This document shows positions 41,399 to 51,206 of a stretch of DNA of 64,000 nucleotides, piece after piece (the first letter of the stretch is position 1; the number at the start of each line of letters is the position of its first letter). The stretch covers positions 1 through 64,000 of the forward strand of contig NZ_JAIGNO010000010.1 in the NCBI RefSeq assembly GCF_019711515.1. Reading direction: 5' to 3'. Under the pieces are notes generated by a model that was not told the DNA's origin, did not search any database, and saw only the letters and a program-made list of their open reading frames with translations. This stretch comes from Qipengyuania qiaonensis. GTDB taxonomy: Bacteria > Pseudomonadota > Alphaproteobacteria > Sphingomonadales > Sphingomonadaceae. The translations under genes and the position numbers were made by a program.

Positions 41399-44300
41399 TG
41401 CCTGCTTTTGCCGAACTGGTCGCGGCGACGACCTATTCATTCCTGCGCGGTGCGTCGCAGCCCTCCGATATGGTTGCGCGCGCCATCGAACTGGGGATGT
41501 CGGGAATCGGTATCGCCGATTGCAATACCGTTGCGGGTGTGGTTCGCGCGCATGCCGCCTTGCGGGATGGTCTTGAGACGCTGCCGGAAGAAGAACGCGG
41601 CGCTTTTCGGTTCCGGCTCGTGGTCGGTTCAAGACTGTGCTTCACCGATGGTACGCCCGATATCATCGCTTATCCCACGACGCGTTACGGCTGGGGGCGC
41701 CTTACCCGGCTGCTTACGGCCGGCAATTTGCGCACGACCAAGGGCAATTGTTTACTCCAACTGAAAGACCTGCTGCGGCATTGCCAGGACATGATCCTTA
41801 TCGCGATGGCGGATCCCCAAAATACGCTGCACGAAGCTGCCTTGCACAAACTGAGAGAAGCAAACCCGGAAAATCTCTGGCTCGGCGCGGTAATGCTGCG
41901 TTCGGGGCGTGACCATCGGCAATTGGCGCACCTTGTCGCATTTTCCGACAAGGTCGACATTCCTCTGCTCGCAACCAACGATGCGCTTTATGCCGGGCCT
42001 GAGGATCGCCAGCTGCACGATATCGTCACCTGCATCCGCGAAGGAGCGACCATCGCCGAAGCAGGCACATTGCTTGCCGCCAATGCGGAACGCCATCTCA
42101 AGGCACCCGAGGAGATGGCGCGACTGTTCAGGGATCGTCCCGAAGCGATTGCCTCCAGTGCGGATATCCTTGCGCGGATCGACTTCACGCTGGATGATTT
42201 GCGCTACGAATATCCGCACGAACCCGTTCCCGATGGATGGGAACCGCAGGACTGGCTCGAACATCTTGTGCTCGAAGCGGCGCAAGAACGTTGGCCAGAG
42301 GGTATTCCTCCCCGGGCACAAGCGATGGTGGAGGAAGAATTCGCACTGATCCGCAAGGCCGATTACGCTTATTATTTCCTGACCGTCCACGATCTGGTGA
42401 AATTCGCGCGTAGCCAAGATCCGCCGATCCTGTGCCAGGGCCGCGGTTCTGCCGCCAATTCCATCGTTTGCTATTTGCTCAAGGTGACTTCGGTCGATCC
42501 GGTCGAGCATAATTTGCTGTTTTCGCGTTTCATGTCCGAAGAACGCTGCGAACCGCCCGATATCGATGTGGACTTCGAGCATGAGCGGCGCGAAGAGGTG
42601 ATGCAGTACATCTATCGCCGCTACGGTCGCGATCGGGCGGGTATTTGCGCCACCGTCATCCACTATCGGCCACGAAGCGCAGTCCGCGAAGTCGGCAAGG
42701 CGCTGGGGCTGTCCGAAGATATTACGAACCGCATGGTGAGCACCGTGTGGGGCAGTTATTCGGGGACGATGAACGATGCCCGGGTCGAGGAAAACGGCTT
42801 CAGCCTGGACAATCCGGAGATCGCACGACTGAAGCTGCTGGTCGACCGCATCCTCCAGTTTCCCCGGCATCTCTCGCAGCATGTCGGCGGCTATGTCCTG
42901 ACACAGGGCAGGCTCGATGAGATCGTCCCGATCCACAATGCCGCGATGGAGGATCGCACCTTCATCGAATGGGACAAGGATGACATCGATGCGCTCCGTC
43001 TGATGAAGGTCGATGTGCTGGCCCTGGGAATGCTCACCTGCATCCAGAAGAGCTTCGACCTGATGCGCCAACACGGGCTCGGCGATTATGAGTTGGACAC
43101 TATCCAGCACGAAGATCCGGCAGTCTACGAGATGCTGCAAAGGGGCGACAGTATCGGCGTGTTCCAGGTCGAAAGCCGCGCCCAGATCAACATGCTTCCC
43201 CGCTTGAAACCCAGGGAATTCTACGATCTCGTAATTCAGGTGGCGATCGTTCGGCCCGGTCCGATCGAAGGCGACATGGTTCACCCCTATCTGCGGCGCC
43301 GCGCCGGCGAGGAGAAGGTGAATTACCCATCACCCAAGGCCCCGTACGATCCGGATGAGCTTAAGGCTGTTCTGGGCAGGACCAAGGGTGTGCCGCTATT
43401 CCAGGAACAGGCCATGAAACTCGCCATCGTGGCCGCAGATTTTTCGCCCGAAGATGCCAACCGGCTACGCCGGGCAATGGCTACTTTTCGCAATGTCGGG
43501 ACGATCGACCAGTTCGAGAGAAAGATGATCGATGGCATGGTTTCGCGCGGATATGAGCGTGAATTCGCGCAGCGCTGCTATCAGCAGATCCATGGCTTCG
43601 GCAGCTATGGCTTTCCCGAAAGCCATGCATTGTCCTTCGCGCGGCTCGTATATGTTTCGAGCTGGATCAAATGTCACCATCCCGCCGTGTTCACCTGTGC
43701 GCTGCTCAATTCGCAGCCGATGGGCTTTTACGCCCCGGCGCAACTGGTGCGCGATCTGCGCGAGCATGGCGGGGAAGTGTGCGCGGCCGATGTCAATGCC
43801 AGCGTGTGGGACAACACGCTGGAACGCGCGACAGATGATAGGCTCGTGCTGCGGATCGGATTGCGGCAGATCGACGGGTTTCGGGAAGACTGGGCCGATA
43901 GCCTCGAAAATGCGCGCCACGAAGATGCCTTTAAAAGCATCGAAGATCTTGCGCGCCGCGCCAACTTGCCGCGGCGCGCGTTACGCCTGCTCGCCGATGC
44001 CGATGCATTCCGTTCGCTTGGGCAGGATCGCAGACAGGCGCTGTGGGACGTGCGGCGCATGCCCAAGGGCGAGTTACCGTTATTTGCCGCGGCTCGGACA
44101 CGTGAGTTGCGCGAAGAGGAGGACTTGCCGCTTCCCGAAATGCCGCTCGCCGATCATGTCGTGGCGGATTACCAGACCACGCGCCTGTCTTTGAAAGGGC
44201 ACCCGATGGCATTCCTGCGCGAGAGTTTTCGCAAGGAAAATGTGTTCAGCTGTGCAGCAACCAATGCCGCGCAAAATGGCGCGCGGGTAAGAACCGCGGG

Positions 44301-44661
44301 CGTCGTGCTGACCCGTCAACGCCCGGGCAAGGGGAATGCCATATTCATCACCATCGAAGACGAAACGGGAATCGTGAATGCCCTGCTATGGGCCCGGCAT
44401 CTGGAGCATTTGCGCCGGCCGGTCATGGCCTCGCGCCTGATGCTGATCGAAGGCGAGGTGCAGCGCAGCAAGGAAGGCGTCGTTCACCTGATGGCCACCA
44501 ATGTCATCGACCGGACCGGCGATCTCGATACCTTATCCGAAACACATTGTGCGAAGGTCGAAACGAGTAGCGGCGACAAGGCGGCAGACCGGCACCCTTT
44601 GCCCAGTCACCGACATCCTCGCAATGTCCGCATTCTGCCGAAATCGCGCGATTTTCACTGA
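41398..44661 (+). CDS. dnaE2: Error-prone DNA polymerase DnaE2 (ImuC)
   Basis: DnaE2 is the C-family translesion polymerase that performs synthesis in the ImuABC mutasome. The 1087-residue protein has an N-terminal PHP domain (AELVAATTYSFLRGASQP), the catalytic PPDIDVDFEHERREEV near residue 380, RGSAANSIVCYLLKVT, and a C-terminal OB-fold. The ATG overlaps the imuB stop. The operon layout with a LexA box upstream is the standard SOS cassette. A weak ACCGG/CCGGT hairpin at 44665-44680 follows. Confidence 0.96.
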   Translation: MPAFAELVAATTYSFLRGASQPSDMVARAIELGMSGIGIADCNTVAGVVRAHAALRDGLETLPEEERGAFRFRLVVGSRLCFTDGTPDIIAYPTTRYGWGRLTRLLTAGNLRTTKGNCLLQLKDLLRHCQDMILIAMADPQNTLHEAALHKLREANPENLWLGAVMLRSGRDHRQLAHLVAFSDKVDIPLLATNDALYAGPEDRQLHDIVTCIREGATIAEAGTLLAANAERHLKAPEEMARLFRDRPEAIASSADILARIDFTLDDLRYEYPHEPVPDGWEPQDWLEHLVLEAAQERWPEGIPPRAQAMVEEEFALIRKADYAYYFLTVHDLVKFARSQDPPILCQGRGSAANSIVCYLLKVTSVDPVEHNLLFSRFMSEERCEPPDIDVDFEHERREEVMQYIYRRYGRDRAGICATVIHYRPRSAVREVGKALGLSEDITNRMVSTVWGSYSGTMNDARVEENGFSLDNPEIARLKLLVDRILQFPRHLSQHVGGYVLTQGRLDEIVPIHNAAMEDRTFIEWDKDDIDALRLMKVDVLALGMLTCIQKSFDLMRQHGLGDYELDTIQHEDPAVYEMLQRGDSIGVFQVESRAQINMLPRLKPREFYDLVIQVAIVRPGPIEGDMVHPYLRRRAGEEKVNYPSPKAPYDPDELKAVLGRTKGVPLFQEQAMKLAIVAADFSPEDANRLRRAMATFRNVGTIDQFERKMIDGMVSRGYEREFAQRCYQQIHGFGSYGFPESHALSFARLVYVSSWIKCHHPAVFTCALLNSQPMGFYAPAQLVRDLREHGGEVCAADVNASVWDNTLERATDDRLVLRIGLRQIDGFREDWADSLENARHEDAFKSIEDLARRANLPRRALRLLADADAFRSLGQDRRQALWDVRRMPKGELPLFAAARTRELREEEDLPLPEMPLADHVVADYQTTRLSLKGHPMAFLRESFRKENVFSCAATNAAQNGARVRTAGVVLTRQRPGKGNAIFITIEDETGIVNALLWARHLEHLRRPVMASRLMLIEGEVQRSKEGVVHLMATNVIDRTGDLDTLSETHCAKVETSSGDKAADRHPLPSHRHPRNVRILPKSRDFH

Positions 44662-44741
44662 ATCACCGGCGTCGGCCGGTCGATCGTTTGGCTTTGAAAA
44701 TGGGTCTTTTGCTTGGCTGGCCAGTTGGCTAGTCAATTCGA

Positions 44742-45821
44742 ATGGCTTTCCAAAAACGCTCGCTTGGCCTTTTCGGCGCTATGCTTTTGGCCGGCTGTTC
44801 CCAGAGCGGACAAGAGCGTGCGAGTGAAGCCATTCCCGTTGTCGCCGAAACGCTTCGATTTATTCCGGAACAGGTGGCGGTCGAAGCCATCGGATCGGCG
44901 CGGGCCATCGTTTCAGCCGAGATTTTTCCTGAAAGTGCCGGACGCGCGACCCAGGTGTTGTTCTCTGCCGGCGATTACGTACGCAGTGGACAGCCATTGG
45001 TCGAACTCGACGCCAGGCAGGAACGCCTTGCCGTCGAGGCTGCGCGAGTGCAGGTGCGCGAGGCGGAACAACTTCTTGGTCGCTATCGTAGAATTGAAGA
45101 TACCGGAGCACTGTCGGAAAGTCAGATCGAAGCTGGAGAAACAGCTCTCGCCTCGGCCCAGGTCGCCCTGCGTCAGGCTCAGGCAAATCTCGCGGATCGC
45201 ACGATACGCGCGCCATTCTCAGGTCATATCGGACTGACCGAAATCGACCCGGGCGACCGCGTCAATGACAGTACGCCGATTGCCCAGATCGATCAGCGAA
45301 GCAGGCTGTTCGTCGACTTTCCCGCGCCGGAAGAAGTTTTTGCCAGTCTCCGACCAGGCCAGGTCGTCGAAGTTTCCGCCTTTTCCGCTCCCGACACCCG
45401 TATCGATGCGGAGATCGTTACGACCGACAGCAGCATATCTCAGGAGAGCCGCAACTTCGTCGCTCGGGCAGTGATCGCCAATTCCGGCGACCGATATCGT
45501 CCAGGTATGAGCTTTCGGGTGAACTTCACCCGCACCGAGACCAACCGGGCAGCGGTGCCTGAAGAGGCGATTGTCTGGGGCAGCGAGGGATCGCATTTGT
45601 TTCTCGTACGTGACGGAAAGGCTCGCCGTATACCGGTGACCATCACGTCCAGGCGCGATGGATTGGTGCTGGTAGATGGTCAACTAGGGCGAAACGACAG
45701 GGTGATCGTGGAAGGCGTGCAGAAGGTTCGCGACGGGCAGGACATTCGGCTTGTCCGGCCAGTGGCTGCGCCGAAAGCCGACGTGGAATTGCGGTCATCG
45801 GAGAACGGGAATGGCCGATAG
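44742..45821 (+). CDS. RND efflux periplasmic adaptor lipoprotein
   Basis: This 359-residue membrane-fusion protein links an inner-membrane RND pump to an outer-membrane channel. It has a lipoprotein signal with LLAGC, a biotinyl-lipoyl half motif VLFSAGDYVRSGQPLVELDARQE, a helical hairpin with coiled-coil character (residues 85-140), the second lipoyl half TIRAPFSGHIGLTEIDPGD, and a beta-barrel domain. It is the first gene of a three-gene operon; the pump gene starts 11 bases before its stop. The substrate cannot be told. Confidence 0.93.
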   Translation: MAFQKRSLGLFGAMLLAGCSQSGQERASEAIPVVAETLRFIPEQVAVEAIGSARAIVSAEIFPESAGRATQVLFSAGDYVRSGQPLVELDARQERLAVEAARVQVREAEQLLGRYRRIEDTGALSESQIEAGETALASAQVALRQAQANLADRTIRAPFSGHIGLTEIDPGDRVNDSTPIAQIDQRSRLFVDFPAPEEVFASLRPGQVVEVSAFSAPDTRIDAEIVTTDSSISQESRNFVARAVIANSGDRYRPGMSFRVNFTRTETNRAAVPEEAIVWGSEGSHLFLVRDGKARRIPVTITSRRDGLVLVDGQLGRNDRVIVEGVQKVRDGQDIRLVRPVAAPKADVELRSSENGNGR

Positions 45822-48800
45822 GGCCGACCTCCCCATGCTGGCGGTCAAGCGACCGCTCCTCGTGGGCGTGCTCAACCTGCTGATCGTGATCGCGGGACTG
45901 GCGGCTTTCTCGGGCGTGGAGGTACGCGAACTGCCCAATGTCGACCGTCCGATCGTCTCGGTTTCGGCATCGCTTCCAGGCGCCGCACCCGAGACGATGG
46001 ACAGCGAAGTTACCAGCATTCTCGAGGATGCGGTGGCCCGCGTCACCGGCGTGCGTCAGATCAACTCCTCGAGCGAGGAAAACAATTCGCGCATTCGCGC
46101 CGAGTTCAATCCCGGTGTCGATCTCGACACCGCTGCGTCCGATGTCAGAGAAGCGGTGAGCCGGGTGACGCGCGATCTTCCGGAACGCGTCGAACAGGTC
46201 AATATCGTCAAGGCCGATGCCGACGCGCAACCGATCATGATCCTGGCTGTGTCGAGCGATCGTTACGATGAGGCGGAACTGACGCAGGTGGTTGAGAACG
46301 ATGTCGTTCCCGAACTGCTAACTGCCGACGGTGTCGCAAGTATCGATCAGTTCGGCACGCGCGCCCTGCAAATGCGCGTCTCGGTCGATCCCGCACGGCT
46401 CAATCGGTTTGGCCTGACCATGAGCGATGTCGCCGCTGCTCTCGAGCGTGCACCTTACGATGTCCCGGTCGGTTCTTTCCGTTCCAATGCGCAGGAACTG
46501 GTGGTGCGGGCCGACGCCAGCGCCACCGATCCCGCCTTGGTGCGCGATGTCATCGTATCGGGCACGGTTCGTATCGGCGATATCGCGGAAGTTTCTCTCG
46601 CACCCGCCGATGCGACCAATTTCGTCCGGCTGGATGGGCGGCCGATCGTCGGTCTCGGTGTGGTGCGGCAGGCTAGCTCGAACACCATTGAAATATCCGA
46701 GGCGATCCGGGCCGCGGTAGAACGCGTCAATGCACGGTACGATGGCGTCGCGATTGCCGTCGTGTCCGACGATGCCGACTTCATCTCGATTTCGGTGCGC
46801 GAGGTGCTGATAACGCTGGGCTTCACCATTCTCGTAGTGGTCGGAACTATGCTGCTGTTCTTCCAGGCATGGCGGCCCACGGTGATTCCGAGCGCCACGA
46901 TTCCGGTGGCGCTGATCGGCGTGCTTGCTGGTATCTGGCTCATGGGATTCTCGATTAACCTGTTGACGTTGCTGGCTTTGGTTCTCGCCACGGGTTTGAT
47001 CGTCGATGACGCGATCGTGGTTCTCGAAAACACCCAGCGATTGCAGAACAAGGGGTTGGGGCGGCGGGCAGCGGCTGTGGTCGGCACGCGCCAGGTCTTT
47101 TTCGCCGTCGTGGCGACAACGGCAGTACTGGTGTCGGTTTTTGTCCCGATCAGCTTTCTGCCTTCGGAAGCCGGGCGACTGTTCCGGGAATTCGGTTTCG
47201 TCCTGTCCGTCGCGGTGATCATATCGTCCTTCGTGGCGCTATCGCTCGTACCGGCGCTGGCTGCAAAGTTCGATTTGACGACGGGTGGGCAGGGTTCGGA
47301 TCGATTGTCCGAATGGGGCGGCCGGGTCCGGAAGCGCTATTCGACCGCGCTGAACTGGTGTCTCGATCGTGGCCGTTTGGTGATCTGCAGCGCCGTGCTG
47401 GTCGCGGCGCTTACGGGCCTGCTTTATACGCAGCTCAACAACGAGCTTGTTCCCGACGAGGACCGCGGAGTCATCGAGGTGGATGCCACCGGCCCCGATG
47501 GCGTCGGGCTCGATTTCATGGACCGCGAACTGGACGAGGTAGAGACGGTGTTGCGGCCTTATCTCGACAGCGGTGAGATCAGGAGTACGTTCTCCATCGT
47601 CGGTCGATACGATCCCAATCGCGTGCGCGTGACGGCTCAGCTCGCGGACTGGGGCGAGCGTGACCGTAGTCAGACCGAAATCGTCGAAGAACTGAACCGG
47701 CCCCTTCAGGAAATTCCCGGGTCGCGCACAAATGCACGGGGCCGCGGAACGCTGAGCTTCGGCGGTGGGGGCGGGGGCGGCATCGAAGTGGCTCTGACGG
47801 GCGGCGAGTACGAGAATATCTACGCTTCTGCGCTCGCCCTGGGCGAAGCGATCGACACCCGGTCCGATATCCTTTCCAATCCGGACATATCGTACCAACC
47901 CACCCAACCGCAGCTCTCGATCAGGATCGACCGCCAGCGCGTGTCGGATCTGGGCGTCGATCTCGACGATGTGGCGCAGACCTTGCGGGCGATGGTCGGC
48001 GGAGAAGACCTGGTCGATCTCAATGTCGGCGATCAGGCCGTGCCGATATTCCTGACTTCCGAAGCGCTGGCAGTCACCAATCCATCCGATCTGCGAAACC
48101 TCTATGTCCGCAGCGAAAGCGGCGGACTTGTTCCCATGTCGAGTATCACGGAGGTCGTCGAGCAGGGAGTTGCGGCGGAACTTGATCGCACCGAGCAGCG
48201 TCGGGCAATCGAGCTCGAAGCCAACATCGAATCCGGCGTGCCGCTGCAGGATGCCGTGGACGAAATCGAACGCCTGGCCGCCGAAGTGGTTGCCGAGGAT
48301 ATCGATGTGTTGCTTCAGGGTGAGGCCGAAAGTCTCGCCGAAACCTCTAATGACGTGTTGCTTACCTACATGTTCGCCTTGGTGATCGTGTTTCTCGTCC
48401 TTGTTGCGCAGTTCGAAAGCGTAACCAGCGCGTTGGTTGTCTTGCTGACCGTGCCGTTCGCTCTGGCAGCCGCAATACTGGCAATGGTTCTGTCGGGCGT
48501 ATCGCTCAACATCTATTCGCAGATAGGCCTCGTGATGTTGATCGGCCTCATGGCGAAGAACGGAATACTCATCGTCGAGTTTGCCGACCAGCTGCGTCAT
48601 CAGGGGCGCGATATCAGGCACGCGATAGAGGAGGCTGCCGCGATCCGCCTGCGTCCGATTGCTATGACGCTGATTTCGACGGTGATCGGGGCGGTGCCGC
48701 TGATCCTTGCCAGCGGCGCGGGCGCAGAGGCTCGCCAGTCGATTGGTTGGGTGATTTTTGGCGGCCTGGGAATCGCAGGTGTCTTCACCCTTTTCCTGAC

Positions 48801-48915
48801 CCCCGTGATATATCTCGGCCTGGCGCGCTTCGGCCGTCCTCGCAGCGTCGATCTAGCCAAGCTGCAGGAAGAAATTGCAGAGGTCGACGAAGACATGGCG
48901 ATGGCGCCCGCATGA
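45811..48915 (+). CDS. RND family efflux transporter permease
   Basis: This 1034-residue protein is a proton-driven hydrophobe/amphiphile efflux (HAE-1) pump of the AcrB/MexF type. It has 12 helices, two large periplasmic loops, the DLPMLAVKRPLLVGVLNLLI start, and the proton-relay aspartates in LVLATGLIVDDAIVVLENTQ. A heptaglycine run in the second periplasmic loop (LSFGGGGGGG, near 47760) is unusual and is encoded by a very G-rich tract. It overlaps the adaptor gene and the next gene (ATGA). Confidence 0.94.
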   Translation: MADRADLPMLAVKRPLLVGVLNLLIVIAGLAAFSGVEVRELPNVDRPIVSVSASLPGAAPETMDSEVTSILEDAVARVTGVRQINSSSEENNSRIRAEFNPGVDLDTAASDVREAVSRVTRDLPERVEQVNIVKADADAQPIMILAVSSDRYDEAELTQVVENDVVPELLTADGVASIDQFGTRALQMRVSVDPARLNRFGLTMSDVAAALERAPYDVPVGSFRSNAQELVVRADASATDPALVRDVIVSGTVRIGDIAEVSLAPADATNFVRLDGRPIVGLGVVRQASSNTIEISEAIRAAVERVNARYDGVAIAVVSDDADFISISVREVLITLGFTILVVVGTMLLFFQAWRPTVIPSATIPVALIGVLAGIWLMGFSINLLTLLALVLATGLIVDDAIVVLENTQRLQNKGLGRRAAAVVGTRQVFFAVVATTAVLVSVFVPISFLPSEAGRLFREFGFVLSVAVIISSFVALSLVPALAAKFDLTTGGQGSDRLSEWGGRVRKRYSTALNWCLDRGRLVICSAVLVAALTGLLYTQLNNELVPDEDRGVIEVDATGPDGVGLDFMDRELDEVETVLRPYLDSGEIRSTFSIVGRYDPNRVRVTAQLADWGERDRSQTEIVEELNRPLQEIPGSRTNARGRGTLSFGGGGGGGIEVALTGGEYENIYASALALGEAIDTRSDILSNPDISYQPTQPQLSIRIDRQRVSDLGVDLDDVAQTLRAMVGGEDLVDLNVGDQAVPIFLTSEALAVTNPSDLRNLYVRSESGGLVPMSSITEVVEQGVAAELDRTEQRRAIELEANIESGVPLQDAVDEIERLAAEVVAEDIDVLLQGEAESLAETSNDVLLTYMFALVIVFLVLVAQFESVTSALVVLLTVPFALAAAILAMVLSGVSLNIYSQIGLVMLIGLMAKNGILIVEFADQLRHQGRDIRHAIEEAAAIRLRPIAMTLISTVIGAVPLILASGAGAEARQSIGWVIFGGLGIAGVFTLFLTPVIYLGLARFGRPRSVDLAKLQEEIAEVDEDMAMAPA

Positions 48916-50300
48916 TCCGGTTTGCCTTCGCAGTTCTCTTCGCGAGTTCGGTTCTGGGGGGATGCGCCATCAGTTCTGCCGACGTGCCTGAGTCCGGCTT
49001 CGATGCGCCCGAACAATATGCGGCCGAACTCCCGCCTGCCGGTCTCGACGATCCCTGGTGGAAAGCGTTTTCCGATCCGGTTCTCGATGATCTGATCGAG
49101 CGGGGGCTGGCTGCAAATCTCGATATAGCGGCGGCGACCGAACGCTTGAACGCAGCGGAGGCGCTGCTGCGGGCGGAACGTGCCGATCGCCTGCCACGCG
49201 TCGATGCAAGTATCGAGGGCGGGGTCGAAGCGGACGACAATGGCGCTTCGACTACGGCCATCGGCGGTCTATTCGGATCATTCGACCCCGATATTTCCGG
49301 GCGGCTGGGCGCCGAAGTTCGCGCCGCCGCTGCGCAATACGCCGAAGCAGATTACTTGCGCGCAGACCAGCGTAGACTGGTGGCGGCTGCCATTGCCGCG
49401 CAATATGTCGAATATCGCCGCACCGGAGCGCAACTCGAATTGCTGGCCCAGTCGACCGATCTCCAGCAACAGACTCTGCGCATCGTCACTCTGCGCTTTG
49501 AAGCGGGGCTCGCGGCCAATCTGGATGTGAGGCGCGCGGCAGCGGATCTCGCGCAAACCCAAGCCGGGCTGGGGCTTATAGAAATTGCCCGGGCCGAGGC
49601 CGAACATGCCCTGGCGGTCCTGATGGGTGCCGCGCCGGGTAGACTGTCCATCGCCCCGCCCGTGGGTGCTGCGACAATCCCGCAATATGGTCTCGGTCCG
49701 CCAATCGGTACGCCCGCAAATCTGCTTCGCCGACGCGCAGATGTGTTGGCAGCCGAGGCACGGTTGACGCAAGCGGCCGCGCAAGTCGGGATCGAGAAGG
49801 CGGATCTGCGTCCGTCACTGGTCATTCCCGGGTCGATTCTTTTGGGCGACGGCTCGGTCGACGGCCTGTTTTCGACCTTCCTTGCTACGCTGGGCGCGGC
49901 GCTCGACCTTCCGCTGTTCGATGGTGGTCGTCGACGCGCCGAGGTGGCCGCTGCCGAGGCGGAATTGGACGCCAGTCTGGCCGAGTATCGCCAGACCTTT
50001 CTCGTTGCACTGGCCGTGGCGGAGAATGCGCTGGTCGGTATCCGGGCCTATCGGGAACGTGGAGAGTCCTTGGCCGAAGCTATCGAGCAGAGCGAAGCCG
50101 CGCTGGGCCAGTCCAACGCACTTTACCGCGAAGGTCTCGCCTCGCTGTTCGACGTACTGGATGCACAGCGGCAGCTTATCTCGAGCCGCCAGTCGCAGCT
50201 CGACAGCAGGGCCGATCTCGCCAATGCCTTTATCGGCCTGCACTCGGCTGCGGCCAGTTCGGATGGTAGCGATCAGGATTTGAGTCTGCTTGAATCCTGA
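48912..50300 (+). CDS. NodT/TolC-type outer-membrane efflux lipoprotein
   Basis: This 462-residue outer-membrane factor completes the tripartite RND system. It has a lipoprotein signal with VLGGCA, two OEP repeats rich in long helices (AANLDIAAATERLNAAEALLRAERA; LFDVLDAQRQLISSRQSQLD), and the NLLRRRADVLAAEARL motif typical of NodT-family channels. It starts with an ATG overlapping the pump stop. The following 158 bases (50301-50458) hold no gene that I can support. Confidence 0.93.
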   Translation: MIRFAFAVLFASSVLGGCAISSADVPESGFDAPEQYAAELPPAGLDDPWWKAFSDPVLDDLIERGLAANLDIAAATERLNAAEALLRAERADRLPRVDASIEGGVEADDNGASTTAIGGLFGSFDPDISGRLGAEVRAAAAQYAEADYLRADQRRLVAAAIAAQYVEYRRTGAQLELLAQSTDLQQQTLRIVTLRFEAGLAANLDVRRAAADLAQTQAGLGLIEIARAEAEHALAVLMGAAPGRLSIAPPVGAATIPQYGLGPPIGTPANLLRRRADVLAAEARLTQAAAQVGIEKADLRPSLVIPGSILLGDGSVDGLFSTFLATLGAALDLPLFDGGRRRAEVAAAEAELDASLAEYRQTFLVALAVAENALVGIRAYRERGESLAEAIEQSEAALGQSNALYREGLASLFDVLDAQRQLISSRQSQLDSRADLANAFIGLHSAAASSDGSDQDLSLLES

Positions 50301-50458
50301 CAGATTCGGCAACGGGACTTCGGTGACCGTAGGGGTCCGAGTCAGCTTGTTTTGTCACGTAGAGATGTTGTCGTCCGTAGAGTTCGAACAGCGATTTATC
50401 ATGTGCGACGGCAGAGGTTGACGAACTGCCCTTTACACCCTGTTTTGCTCCCCGGCGG

Positions 50459-50863
50459 CTATTCCGCTGCCATCCTCAGCAACTCGACCTCGCGTTTCAG
50501 CCTAGCGATTTCCAGCTCGTAGAGCCGGGAGCAATCGATCCGTGTGGGCTTCGCGCCGAGCGGAATCGTCACCCTGAGATAAACCAGCGCTTCGCGGTCG
50601 CGGTCCTGTTGGTAGAAGAGCAAATTCCCCCCAATCTCGTTGCGCGGCAATGGACTAGCCGCTTGGCCGGTTGCGCCCATATCGAGATACGGCCCGTTCG
50701 AGTTTATGGACTGGCGACACCGCGTGCCATCGGCCGTCTCGATCGAGTCCTCTCCGCCCGGACCTTGCGGCGCGGGCGGCAGGTAGACCCCGTCGCCGGC
50801 ATGAGCCGCCGTACTAGCGAGCGCTAATGCGGCGAGCGCTAAGTTTCGAACAAACGCGCGCAT
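50459..50863 (-). CDS. Small secreted protein of the spore-coat-U cluster
   Basis: The 134-residue precursor has a Sec signal peptide ending in STAAHA, a Pro/Gly-rich mature start, two cysteines (TRCRQS and IDCSRL) and a C-terminal amphipathic helix LYELEIARLKREVELLRM with coiled-coil character. The ATG follows GAGGGGATGATTC. It overlaps the end of the chaperone-like gene by 50 bases, so it belongs to the same minus-strand operon. No named family is recognised. It could be a periplasmic assembly factor of the pilus-like trio. Confidence 0.7.
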   Translation of the reverse strand: MRAFVRNLALAALALASTAAHAGDGVYLPPAPQGPGGEDSIETADGTRCRQSINSNGPYLDMGATGQAASPLPRNEIGGNLLFYQQDRDREALVYLRVTIPLGAKPTRIDCSRLYELEIARLKREVELLRMAAE

Positions 50864-51206
50864 GAATCATCCCCTCTTCGCGATCCTTTTCGGCGCAGAC
50901 GCGAAAAGTTCGCGTTTCGCCCGGATCGAGACCTTCGACCACAACCAGCACTCGGCGTTGTCGTCCTGCAGCCAACACAAAGCGCGCCGGGCGGATCGTT
51001 ACCCCATACGGTTCCGCTTCGCCCCCGATTACGGCGGGGAAGGTGCGGAATGTCTCAGCCTTTCCATACGGGTTCAGAACGGTCAGGTAGAACCCCTTGG
51101 CCGGGCCGTCTGTGATCCCGCTTTTTTCCAGTGGCCCCATGCCGACGGCGAGGGCGGGGACGGCAACGGCTCCCAATACCGCCGCCCAGATCCAGCGACA
51201 GGTCAC
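50814..51206 (-). CDS. Single-domain pilus-chaperone-like secreted protein
   Basis: This 130-residue protein has a signal peptide (WIWAAVLGAVAVPALA) and one Ig-like domain resembling the N-terminal domain of PapD-type chaperones: FYLTVLNPYGKAETFRTFP, then VTIRPARFVLAAGRQRRVLV and LDPGETRTFRVCAE. Normal chaperones have about 230 residues and a second Ig domain, which is missing here. The start is a GTG overlapping the upstream gene stop (GTGA). Two cysteines (RVCAE, ARVCS) could form a disulfide. It is part of the SCPU trio. Confidence 0.65.
   Translation of the reverse strand: MTCRWIWAAVLGAVAVPALAVGMGPLEKSGITDGPAKGFYLTVLNPYGKAETFRTFPAVIGGEAEPYGVTIRPARFVLAAGRQRRVLVVVEGLDPGETRTFRVCAEKDREEGMIHARVCSKLSARRISAR

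Noticed and set aside
41752..43284. 510-codon minus-strand frame opposite dnaE2
   Set aside because: Runs opposite the catalytic region of dnaE2 and has no independent start signal or motif.
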